64,000 bases of DNA, taken from positions 1-64,000 of the forward strand of contig NZ_JAUOTO010000005.1 in NCBI RefSeq assembly GCF_030546645.1, written 5' to 3'. The position numbers were made by a program, and so were the translations under genes. Below, in pieces: positions 1-7,920 of the stretch. The DNA comes from Flavitalea plasmicola. GTDB taxonomy: Bacteria > Bacteroidota > Bacteroidia > Chitinophagales > Chitinophagaceae. Under the pieces are notes generated by a model. That model saw only the letters and a list, made by a program, of their open reading frames with translations, had not been told where the DNA came from and did no database searches. How positions within the stretch are numbered: the first letter of the stretch is position 1; every line of letters starts with the position of its first letter.

Positions 1-290
1 CGAAGAATGCAGCTTCGACGAAGGCCGTACGATCGAGAAGGACCGTGTGAAGTACCCGAGGATACGAAGGGTACGAACGAGAAGGACTGTGTCGAAGTAA
101 CCCTGGGTACGAACGAGGTCTCTGAGAAAGGGCCCAACAGTGTTGGAACCAACGAAGGCAACCGAGCGGCAGGCGAAGGTTGCGACCAAGGTCTCAACGG
201 TGTTGAGACCGTAAGCCTGGCGACGCCCTCGTGACGAAGCAGCCCTGACGAAGTTCTCCGACGAAGATCAGGGCAGCTTTCTGAAGGACT
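1..290. repeat. CGAAG-rich hairpin repeat block, left of fabF
   Basis: Non-coding block built from words such as aacgaagg, tgtcgaagcagcc and gacgaagttctccgacg. It contains small perfect inverted repeats: CCAAC-AGT-GTTGG at 134-146 and a 9-bp stem GGTCTCAAC-GGT-GTTGAGACC at 190-210. About 150 bp (115-270) recurs with high similarity at about 2111-2263 on the other side of fabF. An open frame of 75 codons crosses it, but its composition follows the repeat, so I do not call a gene. From about 291 to 369 lies the fabF upstream region, in which I see no clear promoter match. Confidence 0.8.
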
Positions 291-369
291 ACAGATATTA
301 GCCATTTGCTGGAATTGGACTAATTTCTTTCAAAGCACAATTCCGGCATAATTCCGGGAAAATCCAAAT

Positions 370-1623
370 ATGCAGTTGAAAAGAGTTGTTGTTACGGGTA
401 TCGGTGCCCTTACGCCGATAGGCAATAATTTAAACGATTACTGGAAGGGACTCCTTGGCGGCGTTTCTGGCGCCGGGCATATCACCCTATTTGATGCTTC
501 CAAGTTCAAAACGAAATTTGCCTGTGAGCTGAAGGGGTTTGATCCGTTGCAACATCTTGACAAAAAAGAGGCCCGCAAACTGGACCGGTATACCCAACTC
601 GCGGTGGCGGCCAGCGACGAGGCGGTGAAAGATGCTGCCATCGACAAGGACTCCATGAATCCCGACCGCATTGGCGTCGTTTTCGCCAGCGGCATCGGCG
701 GTCTGATCACCTTCCAGGAAGAAGTGATCAGTTTTGCAAAAGGGGACGGCACTCCCCGATTTAACCCTTTCTTCATTCCCAAGATGATCCTGGACATTGC
801 CGCCGGGCATATCTCCATGCGGCATGGATTTCGCGGGCCGAATTTCGCCGTCACCAGCGCCTGCGCCTCTTCCACCAATGCGATTATGGAAGCCTTCAAC
901 CTTATACGATTGGGTATGGCCGACATCATTGTCAGCGGAGGGTCGGAGGCGGTAGTGAGCGAGGCCGGGGTAGGCGGTTTCAACGCCATGAAGGCGCTGA
1001 GCGAGCGCAATGACGATCCCGGCACTGCCAGCCGTCCCTACGATAAGGACCGGGATGGATTTGTCATGGGAGAAGCTGCCGGCGTCCTGATACTGGAGGA
1101 GCTGGAGCATGCCAAGGCGCGCGGCGCAAAGATCTACTGTGAGATTGCCGGCTGCGGCGCCACGGCGGACGCCTATCATATGACAGCCCCTCATCCGGAA
1201 GGCCTGGGCGCCAAGAATGTTATGCTGGCTGCGCTGAAAGATGCGGGTCTACAGCCCACCGATATCGATTATATCAATACCCATGGTACCTCCACGCCGC
1301 TGGGCGACGTTGCCGAGGTAAAAGCCATCATGGATGTCTTTGGAGAGCAGGCTTACAAGGTCAATATCAGCTCTACGAAATCCATGACAGGGCATTGCCT
1401 GGGTGCTGCCGGCGTGATCGAGGCCATCGCCTGTATGATGAGCGTGGTGCACGACGAAATACCGCCCACCATCAACCATTTCACGGACGATCCCGAACTT
1501 GACCCCCGGCTTAACTTCACTTTCTGGAAACCACAACAACGAACTGTCCGGACCGCCCTGAGCAACACCTTTGGCTTCGGCGGTCACAATGCCTGTGTAA
1601 TCGTTAAGAAATACCTGGCCTAA
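370..1623 (+). CDS. fabF: 3-oxoacyl-[acyl-carrier-protein] synthase II (FabF)
   Basis: Condensing enzyme of type II fatty-acid synthesis, which elongates acyl-ACP with malonyl-ACP in the cytoplasm. The 417-residue length is normal for FabF. The catalytic triad is visible: Cys165 in TSACASSTNA, His305 in NTHGTSTPLGD and His342 in SMTGHCLGAAG. The start at ATG 370 gives the usual N-terminus MQLKRVVVTGIGALTPIG. In many Bacteroidota acpP, fabF and rnc are adjacent. Here acpP is not in the window and rnc is displaced by about 820 bp of repeat DNA, so fabF sits between two related repeat blocks. No function other than FabF is likely. Confidence 0.97.
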   Translation: MQLKRVVVTGIGALTPIGNNLNDYWKGLLGGVSGAGHITLFDASKFKTKFACELKGFDPLQHLDKKEARKLDRYTQLAVAASDEAVKDAAIDKDSMNPDRIGVVFASGIGGLITFQEEVISFAKGDGTPRFNPFFIPKMILDIAAGHISMRHGFRGPNFAVTSACASSTNAIMEAFNLIRLGMADIIVSGGSEAVVSEAGVGGFNAMKALSERNDDPGTASRPYDKDRDGFVMGEAAGVLILEELEHAKARGAKIYCEIAGCGATADAYHMTAPHPEGLGAKNVMLAALKDAGLQPTDIDYINTHGTSTPLGDVAEVKAIMDVFGEQAYKVNISSTKSMTGHCLGAAGVIEAIACMMSVVHDEIPPTINHFTDDPELDPRLNFTFWKPQQRTVRTALSNTFGFGGHNACVIVKKYLA

Positions 1624-1639
1624 CCGAGCTTATTGAAGG

Positions 1640-2370
1640 CAAACGAGCTAACTTGCCCCCGAGCGGTGCGAAGGGAACGAATGTAGCGGAGTATAACGGA
1701 GGCTACGAATGTAATCGAACGAAGTGAAGATTACGAACGAGGAGAGGCGTGTCGAAGCAGCCTCGACGAAGTTCTGAGCGAGGAACACGGCTTTGCCCAA
1801 ATGCCAGGCAAGAGAAGCAACTTTCCTGATATTCCGGGTAACCGGGTAACACGAAGACGGGTGAGCGAAGCGTAGCCGAGCGAAGCAAAGGTTAGGAACG
1901 TACCTGAGGAGCGAAAGATACGAATGTAATCGAACGAAGTGAAGATTACGAACGAGGTATCCGAGAAAGGGTCCAACAGTGTTGGAACCAACGAAGGATA
2001 CGGGCGTAGCCCTCGTGTCGAAGCAGCCTCGACGAAGTTCTGAGCGAAAAACGCAGCTTTGACGAAGTTCTGAGCGTAGGATGTAATCGAGCGGAGCGAA
2101 GATTACGAGCGAGGTATCCGAGGAGGGGTCCAACAGTGTTGGAACCAACGAAGGCAACCGAACGCAGGCGAAGGCGACCAAGGTCTCAACGGTGTTGAGA
2201 TCGTAGGCCTGGCGAAGCCCTCGTGTCGAAGCAGTCCTGACGAAGCTCTCCGACGAAGTTCGTGCTGGCAAGGTGTCAACGGTGCTGAGACGGTAGGCCT
2301 AACGAGAAGGAGCAAGGGGCGAGGTTGCGACGAAGTTGTAACCGACCCTGACAAAGTTGCCTGGCCCCAT
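1640..2370. repeat. CGAAG-rich hairpin repeat block between fabF and rnc
   Basis: About 730 bp of mosaic repeats related to the block left of fabF. A module of nearly 40 bp containing the inverted repeat GTAATC...GATTAC occurs near 1707-1742 and 1919-1957, with a diverged copy near 2080-2114. Hairpins TCCAAC-AGT-GTTGGA lie at 1972-1986 and 2129-2143, a near copy of GGTCTCAAC-GGT-GTTGAGATC at 2182-2202, and a degenerate one near 2272-2292. The phrase tgtcgaagcagcctcgacg recurs. Minus-strand open frames up to 207 codons here are repetitive (they repeat short words such as NLHFVRLHS) and look like by-products. I see no gene. Confidence 0.8.
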
Positions 2371-2446
2371 CCGGGAATGGGCTATTCTAGGGACAGGTTT
2401 TCCGGACATATTTTTATCAGATCAAAAAAAATTGTAGCTTGTTAAT

Positions 2447-3178
2447 GTGGGAATCTTCGAACGTATCATAAAGGGCGACGCTGCGGGCAATTCGTTTAAG
2501 AAACAACTTCGTAATGTGCTGGGTTTTGTGCCCGGCAAAGCGGTGTTATACAGGACCGCACTTACACACCGTAGTGTAAAGGACGGTGCGGACGAGAACA
2601 ACGAGCGGTTGGAATATCTCGGGGACGCAATCCTCAGCGCCATCATTGCCGATTTCCTGTTTAAAAAATACCCTTATAAAGAAGAGGGCTTCCTCACGGA
2701 GATGCGCAGCAAGATGGTCAATCGCAACCAGTTGAATGACATTGCCATTAAAATGGGGTTAAAAAAGATCAGCAATTTCAATAAGTTCGACAGCTCGCTG
2801 AAGATGAGCCAGATCTTCGGCAATACCCTGGAGGCCATTGTAGGTGCTATCTACCTCGACAAAGGGTTTGATAAGACGCGCCAATGGGTCATGGAAAGGA
2901 TCATCCAGCCCTATCTGTTCATGGACGACCTGGAAAACCTGGAGATCAATCATAAAAATAAGCTTTACGGCTGGGCCAATAAGAATGGCAAAGTCCTTGA
3001 ATTCGAGACCCTTGACGAAAGGCTCGAAGGAGGCCGGCGGCTCTTTACCGTGGGGGCAGTCGTAGACGGAGAGATCATCGCCCAGGGAAAGGCCTATAAT
3101 AAAAAGGACGCCAGCCAGATCGCCGCACAGCTGGCGCTGGATAAGCTCGGGCTGGCCAAAGAAGCGGGCGAAGAATAA
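2447..3178 (+). CDS. rnc: ribonuclease III
   Basis: Double-strand-specific endoribonuclease for rRNA and mRNA processing. The 243 residues hold the RNase III domain with signature NERLEYLGDAIL (residues 52-63) and the second acidic helix NTLEAIVGAIYLDKG. The C-terminal dsRNA-binding domain follows from about residue 165 to the end (LDKLGLA near the C-terminus). At the position where the E. coli enzyme has Asp114 I read Asn (GNTLEA), while the following Glu is kept. I believe this is common in Bacteroidota but could not check it. The start is GTG at 2447; the ATG two bases upstream is out of frame. The last codons and the stop form the first unit of the tandem repeat that follows. Confidence 0.95.
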   Translation: MGIFERIIKGDAAGNSFKKQLRNVLGFVPGKAVLYRTALTHRSVKDGADENNERLEYLGDAILSAIIADFLFKKYPYKEEGFLTEMRSKMVNRNQLNDIAIKMGLKKISNFNKFDSSLKMSQIFGNTLEAIVGAIYLDKGFDKTRQWVMERIIQPYLFMDDLENLEINHKNKLYGWANKNGKVLEFETLDERLEGGRRLFTVGAVVDGEIIAQGKAYNKKDASQIAAQLALDKLGLAKEAGEE

Positions 3179-3388
3179 AGGTCATCTCCAAGTCCCTGAT
3201 ACGGGCCGAGAATGAAGTCATCCTCCCAAGTCCCTGATACGGGCGGAGAATAAAGCTCATCCTGCCAAGTCCCTGATGCGGGCGAAGAATAAAGGACATC
3301 TCCAAGTCCCTGATGCAGGCAAAGAATAAAACTCATCCCCAAGCCCCGATGCGGGCGGAGAATAAAGTCATCCTCCCAAGTCCTTGAT
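3164..3388. repeat. 36-39 bp tandem repeat growing out of the rnc 3' end
   Basis: Six head-to-tail units of 36-39 bp: 3164-3200, 3201-3238, 3239-3277, 3278-3314, 3315-3350 and 3351-3388. Each reads roughly gcgggcgaagaataaag, then a catcc-type stretch, then caagtccctgat. Unit 1 contains the last four codons and the TAA of rnc. Unit 4 differs from unit 1 at a single base over 37 bp. Open frames on the minus strand across it repeat the same short peptide and are not genes. There are no unique spacers, so it is not a CRISPR array. Confidence 0.9.
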
Positions 3389-3421
3389 AATGATGCACTC
3401 TAAATTTTTTTACTGAAGGGC

Positions 3422-3452
3422 TTGCATAATCGTAGTTTTCTTTCTACTTTTA
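3422..3452 (+). promoter_or_regulatory. candidate promoter for the T9SS protein at 3673
   Basis: TTG at 3422-3424, then 20 bases, then TACTTTTA at 3445-3452. This resembles the Bacteroidota TTG / TAnnTTTG promoter with the final G missing. It would leave a leader of about 215 nt. The rest of 3389-3672 shows no gene. Confidence 0.3.
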
Positions 3453-3672
3453 CTCCGTCGAACGCCTCAATCCTCGGAAAATTTGCTTCTTCCTAAGTGT
3501 AACACCCCGAACCCAATATTCCTTCTTTAATTATTGTCTTTAACCTTCACCTGGCAACCCCGGGATAAGGATCTCATACTTCAGTCGTCCAATACATTCT
3601 GCGAAAGCTTACGATGAATCCATTGTCTATGGTTTACCACAAACCACATTCAATCAATTAATTATTGTGATC

Positions 3673-4818
3673 ATGAAAAAGCTTTACCCTTTATCGGCTT
3701 TAGTGTCTGTAATCCTTCTCACCCATGGAGCCCAGGCTCAAACAGGCGGCACCTACACTGCCGTACGTGACGGCAACTGGCACGTCACTTCCGGTCCTAA
3801 CGTATGGGATCCCAGTGGCGAACCCCCTACCAACTGTAACAATTGTGCTGTCATTATCAATTCCGGCGTAACAGTGACCCTGAACACGCACGTGGTCCTC
3901 TCAGGCAGCAGCACGCTGCAGGTGGGAAGTGCGGGCTCCGGCGCCATCGCCAATCTCCTGATCCCTGCTTCCGGCGGGACTGATTGGGCTACTGGCTACA
4001 ATGTCATCCTTCCCAACGACGGATCGAGCCCTGCCAACAGGATCCTCCTGATCCGGGCCAGCGACAAGATTAATGCCAGCAGCGCTGGTACCTATGACGG
4101 TGTGCTCACCAGCTTTATCACCAGTGGTGTCACCACTTATTTCAAGCAGCTGGGCAACGCTCCCTCCGGCTTTGTGGAAACCACGGTAGCCAGCAACAGC
4201 CCTGCGGCTTATGGCACCACGCTGGCGGGTGAAGTTACTCTCAGCGCCAACGGCACGCTGCCCGTCACGCTGGAAGATTTCGATGCCGCAGTGAGCGGCG
4301 GTGAGGTCAGCCTGACCTGGAAAACCGCCATGGAGCAAAATTCCAGCCGATTTGACATCGAACGCAGCTCCAACGGCGGCGCCAAATGGGAGGTCATCGG
4401 TTCAGTGGCGGCCAAAGGCCAATCCATTACGGTAGTGAACTATGCCTTTACGGACGCCAACCCGGGTTCCGGCACCCTTCAATACCGTTTGCATGAGTAT
4501 GACCTGGACGGCCGCCCTGCTTTATCCGATATCAAAGTGGTCCGTCTGTCGACCCTGGCTACGGTCAGCATCTTCCCCAACCCGGCTAAAGACTATGTCA
4601 ATGTCTCTCTGCCTGTAAGTGAAGCTACTGCCGGTGCGGTGAGCGTCCGCCTCTTTGGACAGAGCGGTCAGCTGCTAGCTGAAAAGAACGTAAAGGGCGC
4701 AGGTGGCACCATCCTCTCTTTCCCTGTAAGCAGCTATGCTCCAGGCAACTACCTGGTGCAGGTGGTTACGGCGGACGGCGCAAGGCAGGTGAACAAGGTG
4801 GTTATTTCGAAGCAATAA
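3673..4818 (+). CDS. secreted protein with T9SS type A sorting domain
   Basis: Exported protein of 381 residues. A signal peptide (MKKLYPLSALVSVILLTHGA, cut near AQA-QTGG) is followed by a region of unknown function (about 25-195) rich in Ser, Thr and Gly. A fibronectin-like domain common in T9SS cargo (LPVTLEDFDAAVSGGEVSLT onward, about 197-290) precedes a C-terminal type A sorting domain beginning VSIFPNPAKDYVNVSL. The sorting domain is removed on export and the protein is expected at the surface or outside. I take ATG 3673, not GTG 3667, because it begins the signal peptide directly. A strong terminator follows. Specific function unknown. Confidence 0.85.
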   Translation: MKKLYPLSALVSVILLTHGAQAQTGGTYTAVRDGNWHVTSGPNVWDPSGEPPTNCNNCAVIINSGVTVTLNTHVVLSGSSTLQVGSAGSGAIANLLIPASGGTDWATGYNVILPNDGSSPANRILLIRASDKINASSAGTYDGVLTSFITSGVTTYFKQLGNAPSGFVETTVASNSPAAYGTTLAGEVTLSANGTLPVTLEDFDAAVSGGEVSLTWKTAMEQNSSRFDIERSSNGGAKWEVIGSVAAKGQSITVVNYAFTDANPGSGTLQYRLHEYDLDGRPALSDIKVVRLSTLATVSIFPNPAKDYVNVSLPVSEATAGAVSVRLFGQSGQLLAEKNVKGAGGTILSFPVSSYAPGNYLVQVVTADGARQVNKVVISKQ

Positions 4819-4841
4819 GATCTTTCGTAATAAAATGCAGC

Positions 4842-4871
4842 GAGCCGCCCATTCGGGCGGCTCTTTTTTTT
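4842..4871 (+). terminator. intrinsic terminator
   Basis: Perfect 9-bp stem GAGCCGCCC / GGGCGGCTC with loop ATTC, followed by eight T. It lies 23 bp after the stop of the T9SS protein and ends its transcript before the next gene at 4932. Confidence 0.93.
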
Positions 4872-4931
4872 ATATATGTGAAATAAACCGCTGACAACGG
4901 AGTTTAATAGACAGATCCAATCCCCCCTACC

Positions 4932-6098
4932 ATGATGAACCGCAACCTTTCCCTTTGGAAAAACGCCTGTCTTGCGCTCTGCGCGGGGCTCCTCCTGCAC
5001 CATAGCGCCGGGGCTCAGTGTGCGAATAACCTCTCCTCCCGCACCTACGACACGCTGCTCACCGGGCCGGGCTACGGCACCTACCAGCTCAGCTTCCCCA
5101 AATGGAGTATCGACTCAGGCCTCCTGGTGTCCGTGAAGGTCAGCGCCGTGGTGAATGTCCAATATGGCTTTTCCCTGAAAAATGTGGACGTAATGGCCGG
5201 CACCTATGGCCTTTGGGTTGGCCGGGAAGACATGATCACCAGCCCGTCCCTGCCGGCGACCTACGACAATATCACCGAACAAAAGATCGGCTCCTATACG
5301 CTGAACCCGGGGGACCAGGTGGCTGTCCCGCCCTTTCCTTTCCTGAGTAATTATGCGAATGTGGACAGCTTTTCTGCCGGGACCGCCCCTTTCCTGGGGG
5401 CGGGGAATGTAAATTTTACTTATTCCCCCATCACCTATACCAATATCCATGCTTCCAATAACGTCAGCTACAGCTATCATGCTACGGCCTCCGACGTGAC
5501 ACGCTTTTCCCTTACTTATATCTTTTGCAGGGATGGGGTTGTCCTGGCCAGCGGCCTGACGGCCTTTACGGCTGTGGCGAAGGACCCTGGCTCCGTACAG
5601 CTGGATTGGAGCGCGGCGGCAGGCGCCGCCAGCAGGGTCTACGAGGTCCAGCGCAGCAGGGATGGTACGGCCTTTGCCACCATTGGCTCCCGGGCATCTG
5701 TGGCGGGTGAGATGGACTATACCTATGCGGATCGTCCCGGTGCAGGCGGCAAATGGTATTACAGGTTGCGAGTCGTGACGCCGGGTGAGATCGCCTATTC
5801 TCCGATCAAAGAGGTAGTGCTGGAGAAGGGTGGTGGAGGAAAGCTGGTAGTTTATCCCAACCCCGCGGTGGACCATATCAACCTGGTGATGCCGGGTGAT
5901 GCGGACGCGCCTGGTGACTGGCGGGTGGATATCTGTGCTGCCGACGGCAGATTGGTACAACGCGCCGACTTCTTTCACACCAATAACTTCTTTATCAATT
6001 TCAGGCAGCAGCTGTCGCCCGGGATCTATTTTGTCCGCGCTTCCCATCTGCAAAGTGGCAGTGGACAGGTGACGGCCTTTAGCGTGGATGCCAGGTAA
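4932..6098 (+). CDS. choice-of-anchor E-like secreted protein with T9SS sorting domain
   Basis: 388 residues, signal peptide ending near GAQ-CANN. The region of about residues 30-200 resembles the choice-of-anchor E type of surface domain (inference from the pattern of a beta-rich domain with GYGTYQLSFPKW and VSVKVSAVVNVQYGF). A fibronectin-like segment (VAKDPGSVQLDWSAAAGA onward) and a type A sorting domain (LVVYPNPAVDHINLVM) follow. It is a clear paralogue of the protein at 7921-9123: same order of domains, and a similar C-terminus with VDICAADGRLVQR against VDILAADGSRVQR. The two paralogues are separated by a 19-bp minisatellite and an S41 peptidase on the other strand. Ligand unknown. Confidence 0.8.
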   Translation: MMNRNLSLWKNACLALCAGLLLHHSAGAQCANNLSSRTYDTLLTGPGYGTYQLSFPKWSIDSGLLVSVKVSAVVNVQYGFSLKNVDVMAGTYGLWVGREDMITSPSLPATYDNITEQKIGSYTLNPGDQVAVPPFPFLSNYANVDSFSAGTAPFLGAGNVNFTYSPITYTNIHASNNVSYSYHATASDVTRFSLTYIFCRDGVVLASGLTAFTAVAKDPGSVQLDWSAAAGAASRVYEVQRSRDGTAFATIGSRASVAGEMDYTYADRPGAGGKWYYRLRVVTPGEIAYSPIKEVVLEKGGGGKLVVYPNPAVDHINLVMPGDADAPGDWRVDICAADGRLVQRADFFHTNNFFINFRQQLSPGIYFVRASHLQSGSGQVTAFSVDAR

Positions 6099-6122
6099 GG
6101 CCTGTTCACCCCTGCCATTAAA

Positions 6123-6274
6123 GTTAAGGGTGCTCTTTAAAGTTAAGGGTGCTCTTTTAAGTTAAGGGTGCTCTTTTATGTTAAGGGTGCTCTTTTATGT
6201 TAAGGGTACTCTTTTATGTTAAGGGTACTCTTTTATGTTAAGGGTACTCTTTTAAGTTAAGGGTGATCTTTATA
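6123..6274. repeat. 19-bp minisatellite, eight copies
   Basis: The phrase gttaaggg recurs exactly every 19 bp at 6123, 6142, 6161, 6180, 6199, 6218, 6237 and 6256. The unit is close to gttaagggtgctctttta; copies 6 to 8 carry point changes (gtgct to gtact or gtgat). The array fills the gap between the convergent T9SS gene and the S41 peptidase gene and runs into the latter's stop codon. Confidence 0.95.
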
Positions 6275-7646
6275 AGCCTTTTTGTTTCGGCTGATTTTCC
6301 GAAATGAGCTTCATGGCCAATGCTTTTGCCGGATCTTTTCCCGCCAGGATCTCGGCAATTTTCGGATGGACTGGATAATCCGGCATGACGCCATGACCGT
6401 CATTAGAGCCTGCGGTGATCCGATAGGTGGTGGTGGAAATTTCGATCTTGATCTTTGTTCGGGGCAGGATCAGTTCCACCGGATCGCCGCTGATAACGTG
6501 TGGATTTCCTCCTGTCTCTTCTCCGATGAAAAGGGCCCTTCGATCTCTTTTCAGGCAGGCGCAGACGATGGCCGTATTGGAGAAGCTCCCTCCATTCATC
6601 AGCACAAACAGCTTTCCTTTAAAGCGGTTTGCCCTGGGTTGAATAATACGCGCCTCTTTCCCGTCAAGCAAGAATCGGCAGGAATGCAGCGCTAAGAAGG
6701 ATAGCAACATTCGCCCGGGAGGAAAGTCCCCGCCCTGGTTGTCCCTAAGGTCCAGGACCAGGCTCCTGATCTGATGGCGGTTGATTTGCGTAAACATGCT
6801 GTCAAACGCCTGTTTGTAGTCCTGTCGGTACAAAAGCTGGAGTAGATCAGGGTCGAAACTTTTAATCGTAAGGACCGCAACATGCTTTTCCTTTTCTTCC
6901 TGCAAAGAAATACCCTGGCCTTCCTTGTCAGGCGGATATTGGGCCGCATAGCGCATCTGACGGTAGCAGCGGATGCTATCCTTTGTCAGGGCTGTGACAT
7001 ATTTCGTATATGGCGCACCGGTGCCATCTCTGAGGCCCATGGCGAATCCGGCGGGCTGCCCGAAGATAAAGCTGTAATAGGCCGAAAAATAATGGTTGAG
7101 GATCCAAACGGGATAGGTGCGGTTATATCCATCCCTGACTTGTCTCACCAGTAATTGTTCCATGATGGAAGAAACGCTTAGCCCATTGACGCTTAGAATT
7201 TCCGATCCCGCCTGAAGGGTGCTGTCCGCCGAGTAATTTTCGACGATTGTCAATTTTCCATTTTCAAAATAGACCCCTAAAGGGAGCAGCCTGCCGCTGC
7301 GATTGAAATAGGCCATCGCCGAATCTTCGGGTAAGAACATCGTGTGCCCGTTGTTGATCCTGGAATGCAGTAGCGTTAAAAGCCGGTAAAATTCCTGCGC
7401 GGTCAATGGACCCGTGATGACATGGTCCACGCTGTCAAAGAGCCGATCGAGAGAAGCCCTGGTACTATATCGGTATAGTCCCGGATGCATCTTTTTCAGC
7501 TTATCATGTACGAAGTGAAGGTCCGCTTTCAAGGCTTCCTTCGAATACCGTTGGTTGGGATCATAGGGCAGGACCTGCGGGTGCCCGGTCCGGACATGGA
7601 ATAAGAAGGTCAGGAGAAGCAAACACCGGTTGGCTATGTGCATCAC
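6270..7646 (-). CDS. S41 family peptidase (tail-specific protease-like)
   Basis: 458 residues with an N-terminal signal sequence (MMHIANRCLLLLTFLFHVRT). The C-terminal half has the S41 protease fold: LVLDLRDNQGGDFPPGRMLL, then the nucleophile loop MNGGSFSNTA around Ser354, then ALFIGEETGGNPH. The Lys of the CtpA-type Ser-Lys dyad is not apparent (GEETGGN instead), as in many Bacteroidota S41 proteins, so catalysis may follow the Ser-His pattern. Residues 90-170 (VLRQA-like loop with SEILSVNGLSVSSI) look like a degenerate PDZ segment. Probably periplasmic or exported. It is convergent to the T9SS gene on its left, and its stop lies within the 19-bp repeat array. Substrate unknown. Confidence 0.88.
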   Translation of the reverse strand: MMHIANRCLLLLTFLFHVRTGHPQVLPYDPNQRYSKEALKADLHFVHDKLKKMHPGLYRYSTRASLDRLFDSVDHVITGPLTAQEFYRLLTLLHSRINNGHTMFLPEDSAMAYFNRSGRLLPLGVYFENGKLTIVENYSADSTLQAGSEILSVNGLSVSSIMEQLLVRQVRDGYNRTYPVWILNHYFSAYYSFIFGQPAGFAMGLRDGTGAPYTKYVTALTKDSIRCYRQMRYAAQYPPDKEGQGISLQEEKEKHVAVLTIKSFDPDLLQLLYRQDYKQAFDSMFTQINRHQIRSLVLDLRDNQGGDFPPGRMLLSFLALHSCRFLLDGKEARIIQPRANRFKGKLFVLMNGGSFSNTAIVCACLKRDRRALFIGEETGGNPHVISGDPVELILPRTKIKIEISTTTYRITAGSNDGHGVMPDYPVHPKIAEILAGKDPAKALAMKLISENQPKQKGL

Positions 7647-7920
7647 AGTCGATATTGAGTAAGTAAGATAGACACAATTCTAATGTCGACCCGTGGAAAT
7701 ACCGGGTCTTTTCACCCATGATACGTAGTGCGTGCGCCATAAACGCTGTAGTTCTCCAACTACATTGAAGGGTAATCACTTGTAGGGGTTTTACTAACGG
7801 CGGATGGATTAATTACCTATTAAAATCGGTAAACCTACTAGGGGACATAAAATAAAACGGCCCCGTTTGTAGTTATATGCCTTGCAGTATTCCGGTATCC
7901 GTATCATTTAATTTATTCCT

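Noticed and set aside
1648..2271. 207-codon open frame on the minus strand (and the 75-codon frame at 7-234)
   Set aside because: The peptides repeat the same short words because the DNA is repetitive, and the DNA is better explained as hairpin repeats. No start context or family likeness.
3164..3388. Possible CRISPR array
   Set aside because: Units are contiguous and similar along their whole length; there are no unique spacers and no cas genes.
5115..6053. 312-codon minus-strand open frame opposite the T9SS gene
   Set aside because: Antisense shadow; the plus-strand gene has a signal peptide and a sorting domain.
6123..6274. Possible CRISPR array or iteron origin
   Set aside because: The unit is 19 bp with no spacers. 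No replication gene, DnaA box or AT-rich melting region lies beside it.
7688..7712. GACCCG/CGGGTC stem followed by TTTT
   Set aside because: Six-bp stem with a nine-base loop, placed between two divergent genes where no plus-strand transcript is expected to end.
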